Positions 16,852 to 28,500 of a stretch of DNA of 64,000 bases are shown in pieces. Position numbers and translations under genes: made by a program. The notes under the pieces were generated by a model that saw only the letters and a list, made by a program, of their open reading frames with translations, did no database searches and was not told the DNA's origin. Origin of the DNA: Roseateles saccharophilus (GTDB lineage Bacteria; Pseudomonadota; Gammaproteobacteria; Burkholderiales; Burkholderiaceae_C); NCBI RefSeq assembly GCF_004342485.1, contig NZ_SMBU01000004.1:1-64000 (forward strand), read 5' to 3'. Position 1 is the first letter of the stretch. Each line of letters opens with the position of its first letter.

Positions 16852-17738
16852 GCGCCGCCGGTCGCCGCTTGAGTCTCGGCCGTCTGCTCGCGTGGGCGGC
16901 GCTGCTGGGCATGCTGCTCGTCACGCTGCTGCCGTTGTGGTTCGCGCTGAAGACGGCGCTGGTGCCATCGCAGCAGCTCTACGAACAGTCGGCGACGCTG
17001 GTGCCGCACGACCCGACGCTGCTGAACTTCCGCCGCGTGCTGGGCCTGCTGTCGCCGGAGCAGAGCCTGGCCGTCGGCGGCTCGGGGGCCGAAATCAACT
17101 TCCTGCGGGCGCTGGGCAACTCGGTGCTGTTCACCGTCGTCATCGTCACGCTGCAGGTGGGCTGCGCGGCGATGGCGGCCTATGCCTTCGCGAGGCTGTG
17201 CTTCCCGGGGCGCGACCTGTTGTTCGCGCTTTTCGTCGGCACGATGATGGTGCCCGGCGTCGTCACCTTCATCCCCAACTTCATCCTCATTAAGGAGCTG
17301 GGCTGGCTGGACACCTATGCCGGCATGGTGGCGCCGTTCTGCCTGATGCAGGGCTTCTCGGTGTTCTTCCTGCGCCAGTTCTTCCTCGCCATCCCGCGCG
17401 ACATCGAGGAGGCCGCGCTGCTAGAGGGCGCCTCGCAGGCCTACATCTTCGCCCGCGTCGCGCTGCCCCTGTCGTCCTCGGCCCTCGCCACCATCGCCAT
17501 GCTGACCGGCATCAACATCTGGAACGAGTTCTTCTGGCCCTACCTCGTCGCCAAGGACGAGGCCCACCAGGTGCTGACCGTGGCCCTGCAGACCTTCAAG
17601 TCCCAGACGCCCCAGGGTCAGCCGGACTGGACCGGCCTGATGGCGGCCACCGCCGTCGCCGTGCTGCCGGTGCTGGTGCTGCTGCTGGCCTTTGGCCGGC
17701 GGATCATCGAGTCGGTGCAGCACAGCGGAGGCAAGTGA
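16848..17738 (+). CDS. Sugar ABC transporter permease (MalG/UgpE type)
   Basis: 296 residues, six predicted membrane segments. EEAALLEGASQAYIFARVALPLSSSAL is the EAA loop that contacts the ATPase, and NEFFWPYLVAKDEAHQVLTVALQTF is typical of MalG-like CUT1 permeases. ATG 16848 overlaps the stop of the first permease as ATGA. It works with that permease, the binding protein and the MsmK/UgpC-like ATPase that follow to import an oligosaccharide across the inner membrane. Confidence 0.9.
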   Translation: MSAAGRRLSLGRLLAWAALLGMLLVTLLPLWFALKTALVPSQQLYEQSATLVPHDPTLLNFRRVLGLLSPEQSLAVGGSGAEINFLRALGNSVLFTVVIVTLQVGCAAMAAYAFARLCFPGRDLLFALFVGTMMVPGVVTFIPNFILIKELGWLDTYAGMVAPFCLMQGFSVFFLRQFFLAIPRDIEEAALLEGASQAYIFARVALPLSSSALATIAMLTGINIWNEFFWPYLVAKDEAHQVLTVALQTFKSQTPQGQPDWTGLMAATAVAVLPVLVLLLAFGRRIIESVQHSGGK

Positions 17739-17740
17739 CG

Positions 17741-19036
17741 ATGAAGCGAATCCTTGCGATCACTCTTGCACTGGTCGCCTCGCTGGCCCAGGCCGCCGAG
17801 GTGCGCTACATGCTGTGGGACTCCGACCAGCAGCCCGCCTACCGCGAGTGTGCGCGGCGCTTCGAGCAGCAGCATCCGGACATCAGCATCAGGTTCCAGC
17901 AGGCCGGCTGGGCCGACTACTGGACAGCCCTGTCCACCGGCTTCATCGCCGGCACGGCGCCCGACGTCTTCGTCAACCATCTCGCCAAATTTCCGGAGCT
18001 GCTGAAGAACGGCCAGCTGCTGGACTTGGCGCCGCTGCTGCGCCGCGACCCCGTCGACCCACAGGCCTTCATGCCCGGGCTGTTCGGCATCTGGGGCCGC
18101 GATGGCGGCCAATACGGCCTGCCCAAGGACTGGGACATGGTGGCCCTGGCCGTCAACCTGGACATGGCGGAGCGGGCTGGCGTCACGCGCGAGGAGCTCT
18201 GGTCCATGACCTGGAACCCGGTGGACGGGGGCAGCTTCGAGCGCATCGCCCGCCGGCTCTCGCGCGACGTCGCCGGTCGCTCGGCGGCCGATCCCGGCTT
18301 CGACCGCCGCCGCGTGCGCGTCTATGGTTTCCAGACGCCCGGCCCCGGTGGCGCGCTGGGCCAGACCGAGTGGAGTCATTTCGCGGCCTCCATGGGCTTC
18401 ACGCTGCAGGACCAGCCCTGGGCGCCGCGCCTGCACTACGACGACCCCCGCCTGGCCCAGACGCTGGCCTATATCGCCGGGCTGCCGGGCAAGGGCGTGT
18501 CGGCCCGCTTCGAGCTGACGCGCTCGCTGGGCTCGGCCGCGATGTTCATCGCCGGCAAGGCGGCCATGGTGCCCGATGGCTCGTGGATGGTGGCCAACTT
18601 CGCCCGCAACGCCCACTTCCGCCATGCCTGGGTGCCGCTGCCCGTGGGCCCCACGGGCCGGCGCGCCAGCATGATGAACGGCCTGGGCGACTCGATCTGG
18701 GCCGGCAGCAAGGTCAAGGAGCAGGCTTGGGCATGGGTGCGCTTCATGGCCTCGCCACAGTGCCAGCGCCTGGTCGCCGACGCCGGCGTCACCTACCCGG
18801 CCCTGCGCGGCATGGCCGAGCTGGCGGTGCAGGCCCAGGCGCGGCGCGGGGTCGACTCCGCGGCCTTCCTCGCCATGAGCCACGAGCGCAATTTCCCCAT
18901 GCCCATCGCTGAGCACGGCGCCGAGATCAACGACTGGGTGGGTACGGCCATCGAGTCGGTGCTGATCGGCAAGAGCGATGCTGCCACCGCCATGCAGACA
19001 GTCGACGCCCGCGTGCTGCGCCTGCTGCAACCCTGA
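17741..19036 (+). CDS. Sugar ABC transporter substrate-binding protein (family 1)
   Basis: 431 residues with a signal peptide MKRILAITLALVASLAQA. The mature part starts AEVRYMLWDSDQQPAYRECARRFEQQHPDI and contains PDVFVNHLAKFPELL and GKAAMVPDGSWMVANF, features of MalE/UgpB-like (SBP family 1) proteins. The ATG at 17741 is preferred to an upstream GTG at 17735 because GGAGG at 17727-17731 is optimally spaced for it. It delivers sugar in the periplasm to the adjacent permeases. The predicted ligand, from context, is an alpha-galactoside such as raffinose. Confidence 0.9.
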   Translation: MKRILAITLALVASLAQAAEVRYMLWDSDQQPAYRECARRFEQQHPDISIRFQQAGWADYWTALSTGFIAGTAPDVFVNHLAKFPELLKNGQLLDLAPLLRRDPVDPQAFMPGLFGIWGRDGGQYGLPKDWDMVALAVNLDMAERAGVTREELWSMTWNPVDGGSFERIARRLSRDVAGRSAADPGFDRRRVRVYGFQTPGPGGALGQTEWSHFAASMGFTLQDQPWAPRLHYDDPRLAQTLAYIAGLPGKGVSARFELTRSLGSAAMFIAGKAAMVPDGSWMVANFARNAHFRHAWVPLPVGPTGRRASMMNGLGDSIWAGSKVKEQAWAWVRFMASPQCQRLVADAGVTYPALRGMAELAVQAQARRGVDSAAFLAMSHERNFPMPIAEHGAEINDWVGTAIESVLIGKSDAATAMQTVDARVLRLLQP

Positions 19037-19055
19037 ACGCACGCAAGAGAACTCC

Positions 19056-20188
<1,133 letters not shown>

Positions 20189-20192
<4 letters not shown>

Positions 20193-22357
20193 CGCCGCCT
20201 GAACTCATGAGCACCGACTACCTCTCCCTCCACGGCCGCAGCAGCAGCCTCGTTCTCGAACTGCCGCGCGGCGAGGCACCGCTGTGGCGCTACTGGGGCC
20301 CGCGCCTGCCCGACGGCGCGACGCCCGGCACGGCGCTGCGCGACACCCGCCCGCTGCCGTCCTTCAACCTGGACTTCGACCAGCCCCTGAGCGTGGCGCC
20401 GACCTTCGGCGTCGGCTGGTTCGGCCAGAGCGCGCTGCTCGCCCACCGGACGGGGCGTGACTTCGCGCAGGCCTTCACGCGCTGCGAGGTCGACTGGCAG
20501 CAACCGGGGCGGGCTGTCGTGCTACGCCTGACAGACGACGTGGCGCAGCTGCGGCTGGACCTGCATCTGCGCCTGGACGAGGCCAGCGACGTGCTGGTCG
20601 CGCATTCCGAGCTGAGCAATCTCGGCAGCAGCGATCTCGACGTGCAATGGCTGGCCGCCTTCACGCTGCCGCTGCCGGGCCGCTGCGATCAGGTGCGCTC
20701 TTATGCCGGCCAGCATATGCAGGAGTTCCTGCTGCAGGTGCAGCCGCTGGCGCGCAGCACCTGGCGGCGCGAGAGCCGACGCGGGCGCACCTCGCACGAC
20801 TGCTTCCCGGGCGCGGTCGTGACGACGCCCGGCGCGACCGACGACGCGGGTCTGGTCTTCGGCGCCCATCTGGCCTGGTCGGGCAACCACCAGCAGAGCA
20901 TCGAGTTCCTCCATGACGCTCAGTTCCAGTGGCAGCTCGGCGAATGGCTGGCGCCCGGCGAGGGCCGGCTGGCGCCGGGCGCCAGCCTGACCACGCCCGA
21001 GGTCGTCGCGAGCTGCTCCACGGGCGGGCTCAACGGCCTGGCCGCCAACTTCCACGCCGAGCTGCGCGCGCGGCTGAACTGGCCCGATGGCGCCATGCGC
21101 CCGCGGCCCGTGCACCTCAACACCTGGGAGGGTTTCTACTTCGACGTCCACCCCGAGCCCGTGATGGCGCTGGCCACGGCCGCCGCGGCCCTGGGCGTGG
21201 AGCGCTTCGTGCTCGACGACGGCTGGTTCCACGGCCGCCACCACGACCGTGCGGCACTGGGCGACTGGTGGCCCGACGAGGGCAAGTTCCCGCAGGGCCT
21301 GGGCGCGCTGATCGCGCATGTGAACGGTCTGGGCATGGAGTTCGGCCTGTGGGTCGAGCCCGAGATGGTCAACCCGGACAGCGAGCTGTTCCGCGCCCAC
21401 CCCGACTGGGCCTTGCAGCTCGACGGCCGGCCGCTGATCACCGCGCGCAACCAGTTGGTGCTCGACATCTCGCGGCCCGAGGCGGCCGATTACCTGTTCG
21501 ACAAGATCTCGGCCCTGCTCGCGGCCCACCCCATCGGCTATCTGAAGTGGGACCACAACCGCGACCTCACGACGGCCGGACTGCCCGGTGGCCTGCCCGG
21601 CTACCGCGCCCAGGTGCTGGCCGTCTATGCGCTGATGGACCGGCTGCGCCGGGCCCACCCTGGCGTCGAGATCGAGAGCTGCTCGGGCGGCGGCGGGCGC
21701 ATCGACTTCGCCGTGCTGCGCCACACCCACCGCGTCTGGACCAGCGACTGCATCGACGCGCTGTCGCGTCTGGACATCCAGCGCGGCTTCCTGCAGTTCT
21801 TCCCGCCCGAGATCATGGGCGCCCATGTCGGCACCGCGCCGGCCCACACGACCGGCCGCAGCCAGAGCATGGCCTTCCGTGCCGCCGTGGCGCTGCCCGG
21901 CCACCTGGGCGTGGAGCTCGACGCCCGCCACCTGGGCGAGGCGGAAGCCGCCGAGCTGCGCGCCTGGATCGCGCTTTACAAGCAGCTGCGCGAGCGCCTG
22001 CACCAGGGCCAGGTCTGGCAGGGGCAGGGTGGCGACGGCATCGTCTGGCAGGTGCACGGCGAGGCGGATGCGAGCGAGCTGCTGCTGCTCGCCTACCGCG
22101 CCGCGCCCAGCAGCCTGCGCTATGCGCCGCCGCTGTGCCTGCCCATGCTGGATGGCGCGGCGCGCTACCGCGTGACGCAGCTGCTGCCCGAGGGCAGCAA
22201 GCTGCCGAGCGGCCGGCACGAGACCACGCCGCTGCACGACGCGCTGCGCAGCCCCGAGGGCCTGGTGCTGGACGGCGCCTGGCTGGCCCAGGCGGGTCTG
22301 CCGATGCCGCGCGTGCAGGCAGAGACGGCCTTCATCGTGCGGCTGCAGAAGCTGTGA
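20189..22357 (+). CDS. GH36 alpha-galactosidase
   Basis: 722 residues, the usual length for bacterial GH36. LDDGWFHGRHHDRAALGDW, GLWVEPEMVNPDSEL, YLKWDHNRDL with nucleophile Asp about 455 and VWTSDCIDALSR with acid/base Asp about 520 are family hallmarks; IESCSGGGGRID is also typical. It should release galactose from raffinose, stachyose or melibiose. There is no signal peptide, so it acts in the cytoplasm after import. ATG 20189 overlaps the ATPase stop; a second ATG at 20207 is possible. It is followed 20 nt later by galE, coupling galactose release to the Leloir pathway. Confidence 0.92.
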
Positions 22358-22377
22358 CGCGCAGGCGGAGCGGGCCC

Positions 22378-23391
22378 ATGAACATCCTCGTCACCGGTGG
22401 TGCCGGCTATGTCGGCAGCCACTGCTGCGTGCAGCTGATCGCTGCGGGCCATAGGCCGGTCATCCTCGACAACCTCGCCAATGCCAAGCCCGGCGTGCTC
22501 GACCACATCGAGCGCGTCGCCGGCACGCGGCCGCAATTCGTGCGTGGCGACGTGCGCGACGGTGACCTGGTCGCAAAGCTGTTGCGCGATGAGGGCATAG
22601 ACGCGGCCATCCATTTCGCCGGCCTGAAGGCCGTCGGCGAATCGGTACAGCGGCCGCTGGACTACTACGACAACAACGTGCACGGCAGCCTCGTGCTGCT
22701 GCAGGCCATGCGGGCCACCGGCGTGCGCACGCTGGTGTTCAGCTCCTCGGCCACGGTCTATGGCGACGCCGAGCGCATGCCGCTGCGCGAGGACGCGCCG
22801 ACCTCGGCCACCAACCCCTACGGCCGCAGCAAGCTGATGGTCGAGCAGATGCTGGCTGATCTGGCCGCGGCCGACGCCGATCTGTCTCTGACCGCGCTGC
22901 GCTACTTCAACCCGGTGGGCGCCCACCCGAGCGGCCTGCTCGGCGAAGACCCCCAGGGGCTGCCCAACAACCTGATGCCCTTCGTGGCCCAGGTCGCCGT
23001 GGGCCGGCGCGAACGGCTGGCCGTGTTCGGCAACGACTACCCGACGCCCGACGGTACCGGCCTGCGCGACTACGTGCATGTGCTGGACCTCGCCGACGGG
23101 CATGTCGCCGCGCTGGGCCACGCCCACGGCCGGCCCGGCCTGCACGTCTTCAATCTCGGCACCGGGCGCGGCCACAGCGTGCTCGAACTGCTGGCGGCCT
23201 TCGGCCGCGCCTGCGGGCACGAGCTGCCCCATGCCATCGCCCCGCGCCGCGCCGGTGACGTGGCCGCCAGCTGGGCCGATCCGGCGCGGGCCGAAAGCCT
23301 GCTCGGCTGGCGCGCCCGCCGCGGCCTGGACGAGATGTGCGCCGACACCTGGCGCTGGCAATCCACCTACCCGAACGGATATCCCGAATGA
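22378..23391 (+). CDS. galE: UDP-glucose 4-epimerase
   Basis: 337 residues, standard GalE length. The N-terminal [13 protein letters not shown]-binding motif, the SSSATVYG catalytic Ser/Thr region, YGRSK (Tyr and Lys) and [13 protein letters not shown] are all present. It interconverts UDP-galactose and UDP-glucose to regenerate the co-substrate for GalT. ATG 22378 follows AGGCGGAG. It overlaps galT by ATGA in a galE-galT-galK order within the alpha-galactoside operon. Confidence 0.95.
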   Translation: MNILVTGGAGYVGSHCCVQLIAAGHRPVILDNLANAKPGVLDHIERVAGTRPQFVRGDVRDGDLVAKLLRDEGIDAAIHFAGLKAVGESVQRPLDYYDNNVHGSLVLLQAMRATGVRTLVFSSSATVYGDAERMPLREDAPTSATNPYGRSKLMVEQMLADLAAADADLSLTALRYFNPVGAHPSGLLGEDPQGLPNNLMPFVAQVAVGRRERLAVFGNDYPTPDGTGLRDYVHVLDLADGHVAALGHAHGRPGLHVFNLGTGRGHSVLELLAAFGRACGHELPHAIAPRRAGDVAASWADPARAESLLGWRARRGLDEMCADTWRWQSTYPNGYPE

Positions 23392-24428
23392 GCGCCCCCT
23401 TCGACCCGGCAGAACACTCGCACCGCCGCCGCAACCCGCTGACCGGCCAGTGGGTGCTGGTCTCGCCCCATCGCGCCAAGCGGCCCTGGCAGGGGCGGCA
23501 GGAAACTGCCGCCGAGGCCGTACTGCCACGCCACGACCCGGCCTGCTACCTCTGCGCCGGCAACACCCGCGTCAACGGCCAGACCAACCCGGACTACCGC
23601 GGCCCCTTTGTCTTCACCAACGACCACGCGGCGCTGATGCCCGCCGTGCCCGATGCACCGGCCGGTGACGCGCTGTTCCAGTCCCAGGCCGCGCGCGGCA
23701 CCAGCCGCGTCATCTGCTTCTCGCCCGACCACTCGCGCACGCTGCCCGAGCTGGCGCGGGACGAGATCGTCGCCGTCGTCGACACCTGGTGCGAGCAGAG
23801 CGCCGAGCTGGGGCGCGAGCACGCCTGGGTGCAGGTGTTCGAGAACAAGGGCGAGATCATGGGCTGCTCCCAGCCCCATCCTCACGGCCAGATCTGGGCC
23901 ACCGGCTTCCTGCCCAACGAGGCCGCGACCGAGGATGCCCAGCAGCGCGACTGGTTTGCCGCGCACGGGCGGGCGTTGCTGCTCGACGTGGCCGAGCGCG
24001 AGGCGGGCGGCGAGCGCGTCGTCGTGCAGAACGACGACTGGCTGGCGATCGTGCCCTTCTGGGCCACCTGGCCCTTCGAGACCCTGCTGCTGCCGCGCTT
24101 CGCGGTGCAGCGCCTGCCGCAGCTGACGGCGGCGCAGCGCGCCAGCCTGGCCGATGCGCTGAAGCGCCTGACCTCGCGCTACGACAACCTGTTCCGCTGC
24201 TCCTTCCCCTATTCGATGGGCTGGCATGGCGCGCCCTTCGACGCGCGCGATGCGGCGCCGTGGCAGCTGCATGCCCACTTCTACCCGCCGCTGCTGCGTT
24301 CGGCCACGGTGCGCAAGTTCATGGTCGGCTTCGAGATGCTGGCCGAGGCCCAGCGCGACCTGACGCCCGAGCAGGCCGCCGAGAAGCTGCGCGCGGTGAG
24401 CGATGTCCACTACAAGGAGCCGGCATGA
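23388..24428 (+). CDS. galT: Galactose-1-phosphate uridylyltransferase
   Basis: 346 residues. [23 protein letters not shown] and [12 protein letters not shown] (Zn-binding Cys pair) open the protein. [14 protein letters not shown] carries the HPH nucleophile His, and the C-terminal [11 protein letters not shown] supplies the second metal/His motif. It transfers UMP from UDP-glucose to galactose-1-phosphate, giving glucose-1-phosphate. Start and stop both overlap neighbouring genes by ATGA. Confidence 0.95.
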   Translation: MSAPFDPAEHSHRRRNPLTGQWVLVSPHRAKRPWQGRQETAAEAVLPRHDPACYLCAGNTRVNGQTNPDYRGPFVFTNDHAALMPAVPDAPAGDALFQSQAARGTSRVICFSPDHSRTLPELARDEIVAVVDTWCEQSAELGREHAWVQVFENKGEIMGCSQPHPHGQIWATGFLPNEAATEDAQQRDWFAAHGRALLLDVAEREAGGERVVVQNDDWLAIVPFWATWPFETLLLPRFAVQRLPQLTAAQRASLADALKRLTSRYDNLFRCSFPYSMGWHGAPFDARDAAPWQLHAHFYPPLLRSATVRKFMVGFEMLAEAQRDLTPEQAAEKLRAVSDVHYKEPA

Positions 24429-25573
24429 CAGCGCGTGATCGGGCCGACGAGGCCTTCCGGGCCGCCTTCGGCGCCGAGCCGGCGCTGCGCGTGCAGGCAC
24501 CCGGCCGGGTCAACCTGATCGGTGAGCACACCGACTACAACGATGGCTTCGTGCTGCCCTGTGCCATCGACTTCGGCACCCGCATTGCTGCGCGGCCACG
24601 CGACGATGACATGGTGCAGATCGTCGCGGCCGACTACGACGGCGCCATCGACCGCTTCCGCATCGGCACCACCATCTCGCACCGCGAGGACGCCGCCTGG
24701 GCCAACTACGCGCGCGGCATGGTGCAGATGCTGGCGGCGCGCGGCCTGCCGCTGCGCGGTGCCGACCTGGCCGTGGCCGGCGACGTGCCCCAGGGCGTCG
24801 GCCTGTCCTCGTCGGCCTCCTTCGAGGTGGCCGTCGGCCAGGCCTTCAAGTCGCTGCACGGCCTGGTGCTGGACCCGACGGAACTGGCACTGACCGCCCA
24901 GCGGGCCGAGAACGAGTTCGTCGGCTGCAACTGCGGCATCATGGACCAGCTCATCTCGGCCCGCGGCCAGGCCGGCCATGCGCTGCTGATCGATTGCCGC
25001 AGCCTGGGCGCCGAGCCGGTGCGGCTGCCGCCCGATCTCGCCGTCATGATCGTCCACTCGCGCGTGAAGCGCGGCCTGGTGGACAGCGAATACAACACGC
25101 GCCGCCGCCAGTGCGAGGCCGCGGCCCGCCACTACGGCGTGCCGGCGCTGCGCGATGTCGACCTGGCGCGCCTCGAGGCCGGGGCCGCGGGGCTGGACGA
25201 GGTCGTCTACCGGCGCGCCCGCCACATCGTCACCGAGAACGCGCGCACGCAGGCGGCCGCCGTCGCGCTGGCCCGCGGCGACCTGGCGACGCTGGGGGCG
25301 TTGATGGCCGCATCGCATGCGTCCATGCGCGACGACTTCGAGATTACCGTGCCCGCCGTCGACCGCCTCGTCGAGATCCTGCAGCAGGCCATAGGCCCAC
25401 AGGGCGGGGCGCGCATGACGGGCGGCGGCTTCGGCGGCTGCGCCGTCGGCCTGATGCCGCTCGCGCGCGTCGATGCGGTGCAGGCGGCCGTCGAGGCGGG
25501 CTATCGCGCGCCAGATGGCGCGCGGCCGACGGTCTGGGTCTGCCGGGCCAGTGAGGGAGCCGGCCCGGGTTGA
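24425..25573 (+). CDS. galK: Galactokinase
   Basis: 382 residues of the GHMP kinase fold. [21 protein letters not shown] is the galactokinase signature, [19 protein letters not shown] the ATP-binding loop, and [13 protein letters not shown] the third motif. It phosphorylates galactose at C1 in the cytoplasm. ATG 24425 overlaps the galT stop. No galM mutarotase gene is seen in the window, although alpha-galactosidase of GH36 retains the alpha anomer that GalK needs. Confidence 0.95.
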   Translation: MTARDRADEAFRAAFGAEPALRVQAPGRVNLIGEHTDYNDGFVLPCAIDFGTRIAARPRDDDMVQIVAADYDGAIDRFRIGTTISHREDAAWANYARGMVQMLAARGLPLRGADLAVAGDVPQGVGLSSSASFEVAVGQAFKSLHGLVLDPTELALTAQRAENEFVGCNCGIMDQLISARGQAGHALLIDCRSLGAEPVRLPPDLAVMIVHSRVKRGLVDSEYNTRRRQCEAAARHYGVPALRDVDLARLEAGAAGLDEVVYRRARHIVTENARTQAAAVALARGDLATLGALMAASHASMRDDFEITVPAVDRLVEILQQAIGPQGGARMTGGGFGGCAVGLMPLARVDAVQAAVEAGYRAPDGARPTVWVCRASEGAGPG

Positions 25574-25616
25574 CGCTGCTTGTCGTTTGCGGTGAGCCCT
25601 GCGAGGATGCCGGCCA

Positions 25617-26681
25617 ATGTCCAAGCCAGCCCCTAAAGAACCAGCCGCCCCCAGCGCCGGCGAGCAGCGCCGCCTGCAGATGGTCGACATCGCCCGCCTG
25701 GCCGGCGTGTCGGTGTCCACCGTGTCGCGGGCCCTCAACGGCAGCGAGCTCGTCAACGCCGAGACCCGCCAGCGCGTCGCCGAGCTCGCCCGCTCGCTGA
25801 ACTACTCGATCAACTTCGGCGCGCGCAATCTGCGCCTGCAGGAGAACAAGACGGTGGCCGTCGTCGTGCCCTATGACGCCAAGTCGCGCCAGCACATCTC
25901 CGACCCCTTCTTCCTGTCCATCGTCGGCGCGATTGCCGACGCGCTGACCGACCGCGGCTACGACATGCTGCTGTCGCGCGTCGATGCCGAGCATCTCGAC
26001 CTGGCCTCGCACTGGTTCGACTCCGGCAAGGCCATCGGCGTGATCCTGATCGGTCAGTGGCGCCACCACGACCAGCTCAACGAGATGGCCGCGCGCAAGC
26101 TGCCGCTGGTGGTGTGGGGCAGCGAGATGCCGCAGCAGCTCTACTGCAGCGTCGGTGGTGACAACGTGCTCGGCGGCAGCCTGGCCGCGCGTCACCTGCT
26201 GCAGCTCGGCCGGAGTCGCGTCGCCTTCGTCGGCGACGCGCGGCTGCCCGAGGTCTGGCTGCGCCGCCAGGGCTATGCCCAGGCGCTGCGCGAGTTCGGC
26301 GTCGATGTGGACCCGGCGCTGGAGCTGGCCGCGCCGTTCGAGCCCAGTGCGGCGACCGACATCGTGCACGAGTTCTGCACCAGGCGCCGTGACTTCGATG
26401 CCGTCGTCTGCTGCAGCGACGTGCTGGCCCTGTTGATGATCCAGGCGCTGCGCGCCGCCGGCCGCAGTGTGCCGGGCGATGTCGCCCTGGTTGGCTACGA
26501 CGACATGCCGCTGGCCGCCTACTGCGATCCGCCGCTGACGACGGTGCACCAGCCCGTCGCGGAGGCCGGCGTCGAGCTCGTTGAGACCTTGCTGTCGCAG
26601 CTGCATGGCGAGCGTCTCGGGCCGCGCACCCTTCCCGTCTACCTGAAGCTGCGCGAGAGCGCGCCCGACCCTGCGGCTTGA
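25617..26681 (+). CDS. LacI-family transcriptional regulator
   Basis: 354 residues. The N-terminal helix-turn-helix (MVDIARLAGVSVSTVSRALNG) is followed by the hinge helix (ARNLRLQ) and a periplasmic-binding-protein-like effector domain (DPFFLSIVGAIADALTDRGY, GYDDMPLAAYCDPPLTTV). It sits 43 nt after galK and can be read through from the operon. Four copies of a TGCAATCGATTGCA-type palindrome flank the locus units, the size and symmetry expected for a LacI-family dimer, so it is the probable local repressor. The inducer is not visible; a galactoside, sucrose or a phosphorylated derivative are options. Confidence 0.9.
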   Translation: MSKPAPKEPAAPSAGEQRRLQMVDIARLAGVSVSTVSRALNGSELVNAETRQRVAELARSLNYSINFGARNLRLQENKTVAVVVPYDAKSRQHISDPFFLSIVGAIADALTDRGYDMLLSRVDAEHLDLASHWFDSGKAIGVILIGQWRHHDQLNEMAARKLPLVVWGSEMPQQLYCSVGGDNVLGGSLAARHLLQLGRSRVAFVGDARLPEVWLRRQGYAQALREFGVDVDPALELAAPFEPSAATDIVHEFCTRRRDFDAVVCCSDVLALLMIQALRAAGRSVPGDVALVGYDDMPLAAYCDPPLTTVHQPVAEAGVELVETLLSQLHGERLGPRTLPVYLKLRESAPDPAA

Positions 26682-26753
26682 ACGCCTGCGGGCGCAGGGG
26701 CGGGCGCGCCGCTCATTCGAGCGCTGCTTTCGGCTCCCGGAGAAGGGGATTTC

Positions 26754-26783
26754 CTGCCAGGAATTTGCGGCAGGTCCTGGCAG
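26754..26783 (+). other. Inverted repeat between lacI and the GH32 gene
   Basis: CTGCCAGGA (26754-26762) and TCCTGGCAG (26775-26783) are perfect reverse complements with a 12-nt spacer. It has no T-run. It may attenuate read-through from lacI or bind a second regulator just upstream of the GH32 promoter. The rest of the lacI-GH32 gap holds the operator/promoter listed next. Confidence 0.45.
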
Positions 26784-26786
26784 TTG

Positions 26787-26824
26787 TGCAATCGATTGCA
26801 TATCGCATGGATGTCGTTCAGAAT
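26787..26824 (+). promoter_or_regulatory. GH32 promoter with perfect LacI-type operator
   Basis: TGCAATCGATTGCA at 26787-26800 is a perfect 14-bp palindrome. TTGCAT (26796-26801), using the operator's right half, is separated by 17 nt from CAGAAT (26819-26824), giving a plausible sigma-70 promoter embedded in the operator. This also shows that the GH32 reading frame open from 26784 cannot start there. Confidence 0.75.
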
Positions 26825-26870
26825 TGCGCCGCCGCATCAATCAAGGCAGCGCCAGGGCCTGCATCCCTCC

Positions 26871-28337
26871 ATGAAAACCATCCCGTCGACATCACAGGAC
26901 TGCTGGCGCCCGGCGCTGCATTTCACCGCCGAGCGCTTCTGGATCAATGACCCCAATGGCCTGGTGTTCGCCGGTGGCCAATGGCATCTGTTCTTCCAGC
27001 ACAACCCCCAGGGCAACACCTGGGGGCATATGAGCTGGGGCCATGCCGTCAGCGACGATCTGCTGCACTGGCGGCATCTGCCGCTGGCCATTCCCGAAGA
27101 CGAATCCCATATGGCGTTTTCCGGCTCGGTCGTGATCGACGACAGGGGATCGAGCGGGCTGGGCGCCGACGGGCAGGCGCCGTTTGTGGCGATCTACACC
27201 GCCTGCGCGCAGCAGCCGGTGCGTCATCAGGCCCAGCACCTGGCGTTCAGCAGCGACGGCGGGGTTCGCTGGACCCAGTACGCCGGCAATCCGGTGCTGG
27301 ACATCGGCGCCCAAGACTTTCGCGATCCCAAGGTGTTCTGGCACGAGTCCAGCGGCCGCTGGGTGATGGTCGTGGTGCTGCCGCACGAGCGCAAGGCCAG
27401 CTTCTATGCGTCGCCGGACCTGAGGCACTGGTCCCACCTCAGCGACTTCGGGCCGGCAGGCGGCGTGGAAGGGATCTGGGAATGCCCGGATCTGATTTCC
27501 GTGCCGGTGCAGGGGCAACCCGGGCGTCGGGCCTGGGTGTTGAAGGTGGATGCGTTCGAGGGGCATCCGACCGGAGGCTCGGGCGCGCAGGTATTCGTCG
27601 GCGATTTCGATGGCAGCCGGTTTCGGGCCACGCAGCCTGCTCGCTGGGTCGACCATGGCAGCGACTTCTATGCGGCCATCTGCTGGGCGCATGTGCCCGC
27701 CGAGGATGGGCGAGCCGTCTGGCTGGGCTGGATGAACAACCACCGCTACGCCGCCGCGACGCCCACGCAGGCCTGGTGCGGGGCGATGAGCATCCCGCGC
27801 AGGCTCAGCGTGCGCGACGACGCCGGCGCCCTGGTGCTGTGCCAGGAGCCGGTCGCCGAACTTGCAACGGCGCGGCGCGAGCGATGGCAATGCGGGCCTT
27901 TTGCACTGGGTGCGGGCGGTGTGGACGAAGTCGTCCGGCTGGGTGCGGGCGATGTGCTCGACCTCGAAATCGCCTGGCGCCCCGGCACGGCGACCGAGTT
28001 CGGCTTGCTGCTGCGCTGCGGCGGGCAGGAGGCGACGCGTGTCGGCTGGGACGCCGAGCGTCGCGCCCTGTTCGTCGACCGCAGCCTGAGCGGCCTCGGC
28101 CCGGACGATCCGGTCTACCGGCTGCCCCAGTACGCGCCCTTGGCCCCGCAGGCCGATGGCAGGGTGGTGTGGCGAGTGCTGCTGGACCGCTGCAGCGTCG
28201 AGTTGTTCGCCGACGGCGGTGCCGTCGTGTTGACGAACCTGATCTTCCCTTCGCCCGAGAGCCTTGAGCTGAGGGCCTTCGTGCGCGGGGGATCGGCGGA
28301 ATTGCTGTCGCTGGAATGCTGGGCCCTTGAGGCCTAG
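26871..28337 (+). CDS. GH32 beta-fructosidase (sucrase/invertase type)
   Basis: 488 residues, no signal peptide. FWINDPNGL with nucleophile Asp 27, QDFRDPKVFW with transition-state Asp 152 and WECPDLI with acid/base Glu 204 are the three GH32 motifs. FSGSVV and a C-terminal beta-sandwich (DRCSVELFADGG) complete the family pattern. It should hydrolyse sucrose or beta-fructosyl ends of raffinose-type sugars in the cytoplasm. ATG 26871 is chosen because the operator and promoter occupy 26787-26824. Together with sucrose phosphorylase it gives two routes for the sucrose moiety. Confidence 0.92.
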   Translation: MKTIPSTSQDCWRPALHFTAERFWINDPNGLVFAGGQWHLFFQHNPQGNTWGHMSWGHAVSDDLLHWRHLPLAIPEDESHMAFSGSVVIDDRGSSGLGADGQAPFVAIYTACAQQPVRHQAQHLAFSSDGGVRWTQYAGNPVLDIGAQDFRDPKVFWHESSGRWVMVVVLPHERKASFYASPDLRHWSHLSDFGPAGGVEGIWECPDLISVPVQGQPGRRAWVLKVDAFEGHPTGGSGAQVFVGDFDGSRFRATQPARWVDHGSDFYAAICWAHVPAEDGRAVWLGWMNNHRYAAATPTQAWCGAMSIPRRLSVRDDAGALVLCQEPVAELATARRERWQCGPFALGAGGVDEVVRLGAGDVLDLEIAWRPGTATEFGLLLRCGGQEATRVGWDAERRALFVDRSLSGLGPDDPVYRLPQYAPLAPQADGRVVWRVLLDRCSVELFADGGAVVLTNLIFPSPESLELRAFVRGGSAELLSLECWALEA

Positions 28338-28405
28338 CGGCGCGTGGCGCCGAAAGGGCTGACAAGCGCGTGCCGCCTAGGCTTGATTGCGCGTTTCCCC
28401 TCACG

Positions 28406-28443
28406 TGCAATCGATTGCAAAATCACCGGGAATAACCGAAAAT
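28406..28443 (+). promoter_or_regulatory. Fructokinase-unit promoter with perfect LacI-type operator
   Basis: TGCAATCGATTGCA at 28406-28419 is identical to the GH32 operator. TTGCAA (28415-28420) is spaced 17 nt from GAAAAT (28438-28443), a weak -10. The arrangement repeats the -35-inside-operator design seen at the other two promoters. It should control the fructokinase, MFS permease and sucrose phosphorylase genes. Confidence 0.7.
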
Positions 28444-28500
28444 TGACTCATCCGTGAAGCCCAGGATGGGCTGATGGGCGCAACAACAACAGGAGACAAC

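Noticed and set aside
26784-26870. Earlier start for the GH32 protein
   Set aside because: The operator and promoter lie within this stretch, so translation cannot begin there; GH32 motifs fit ATG 26871.
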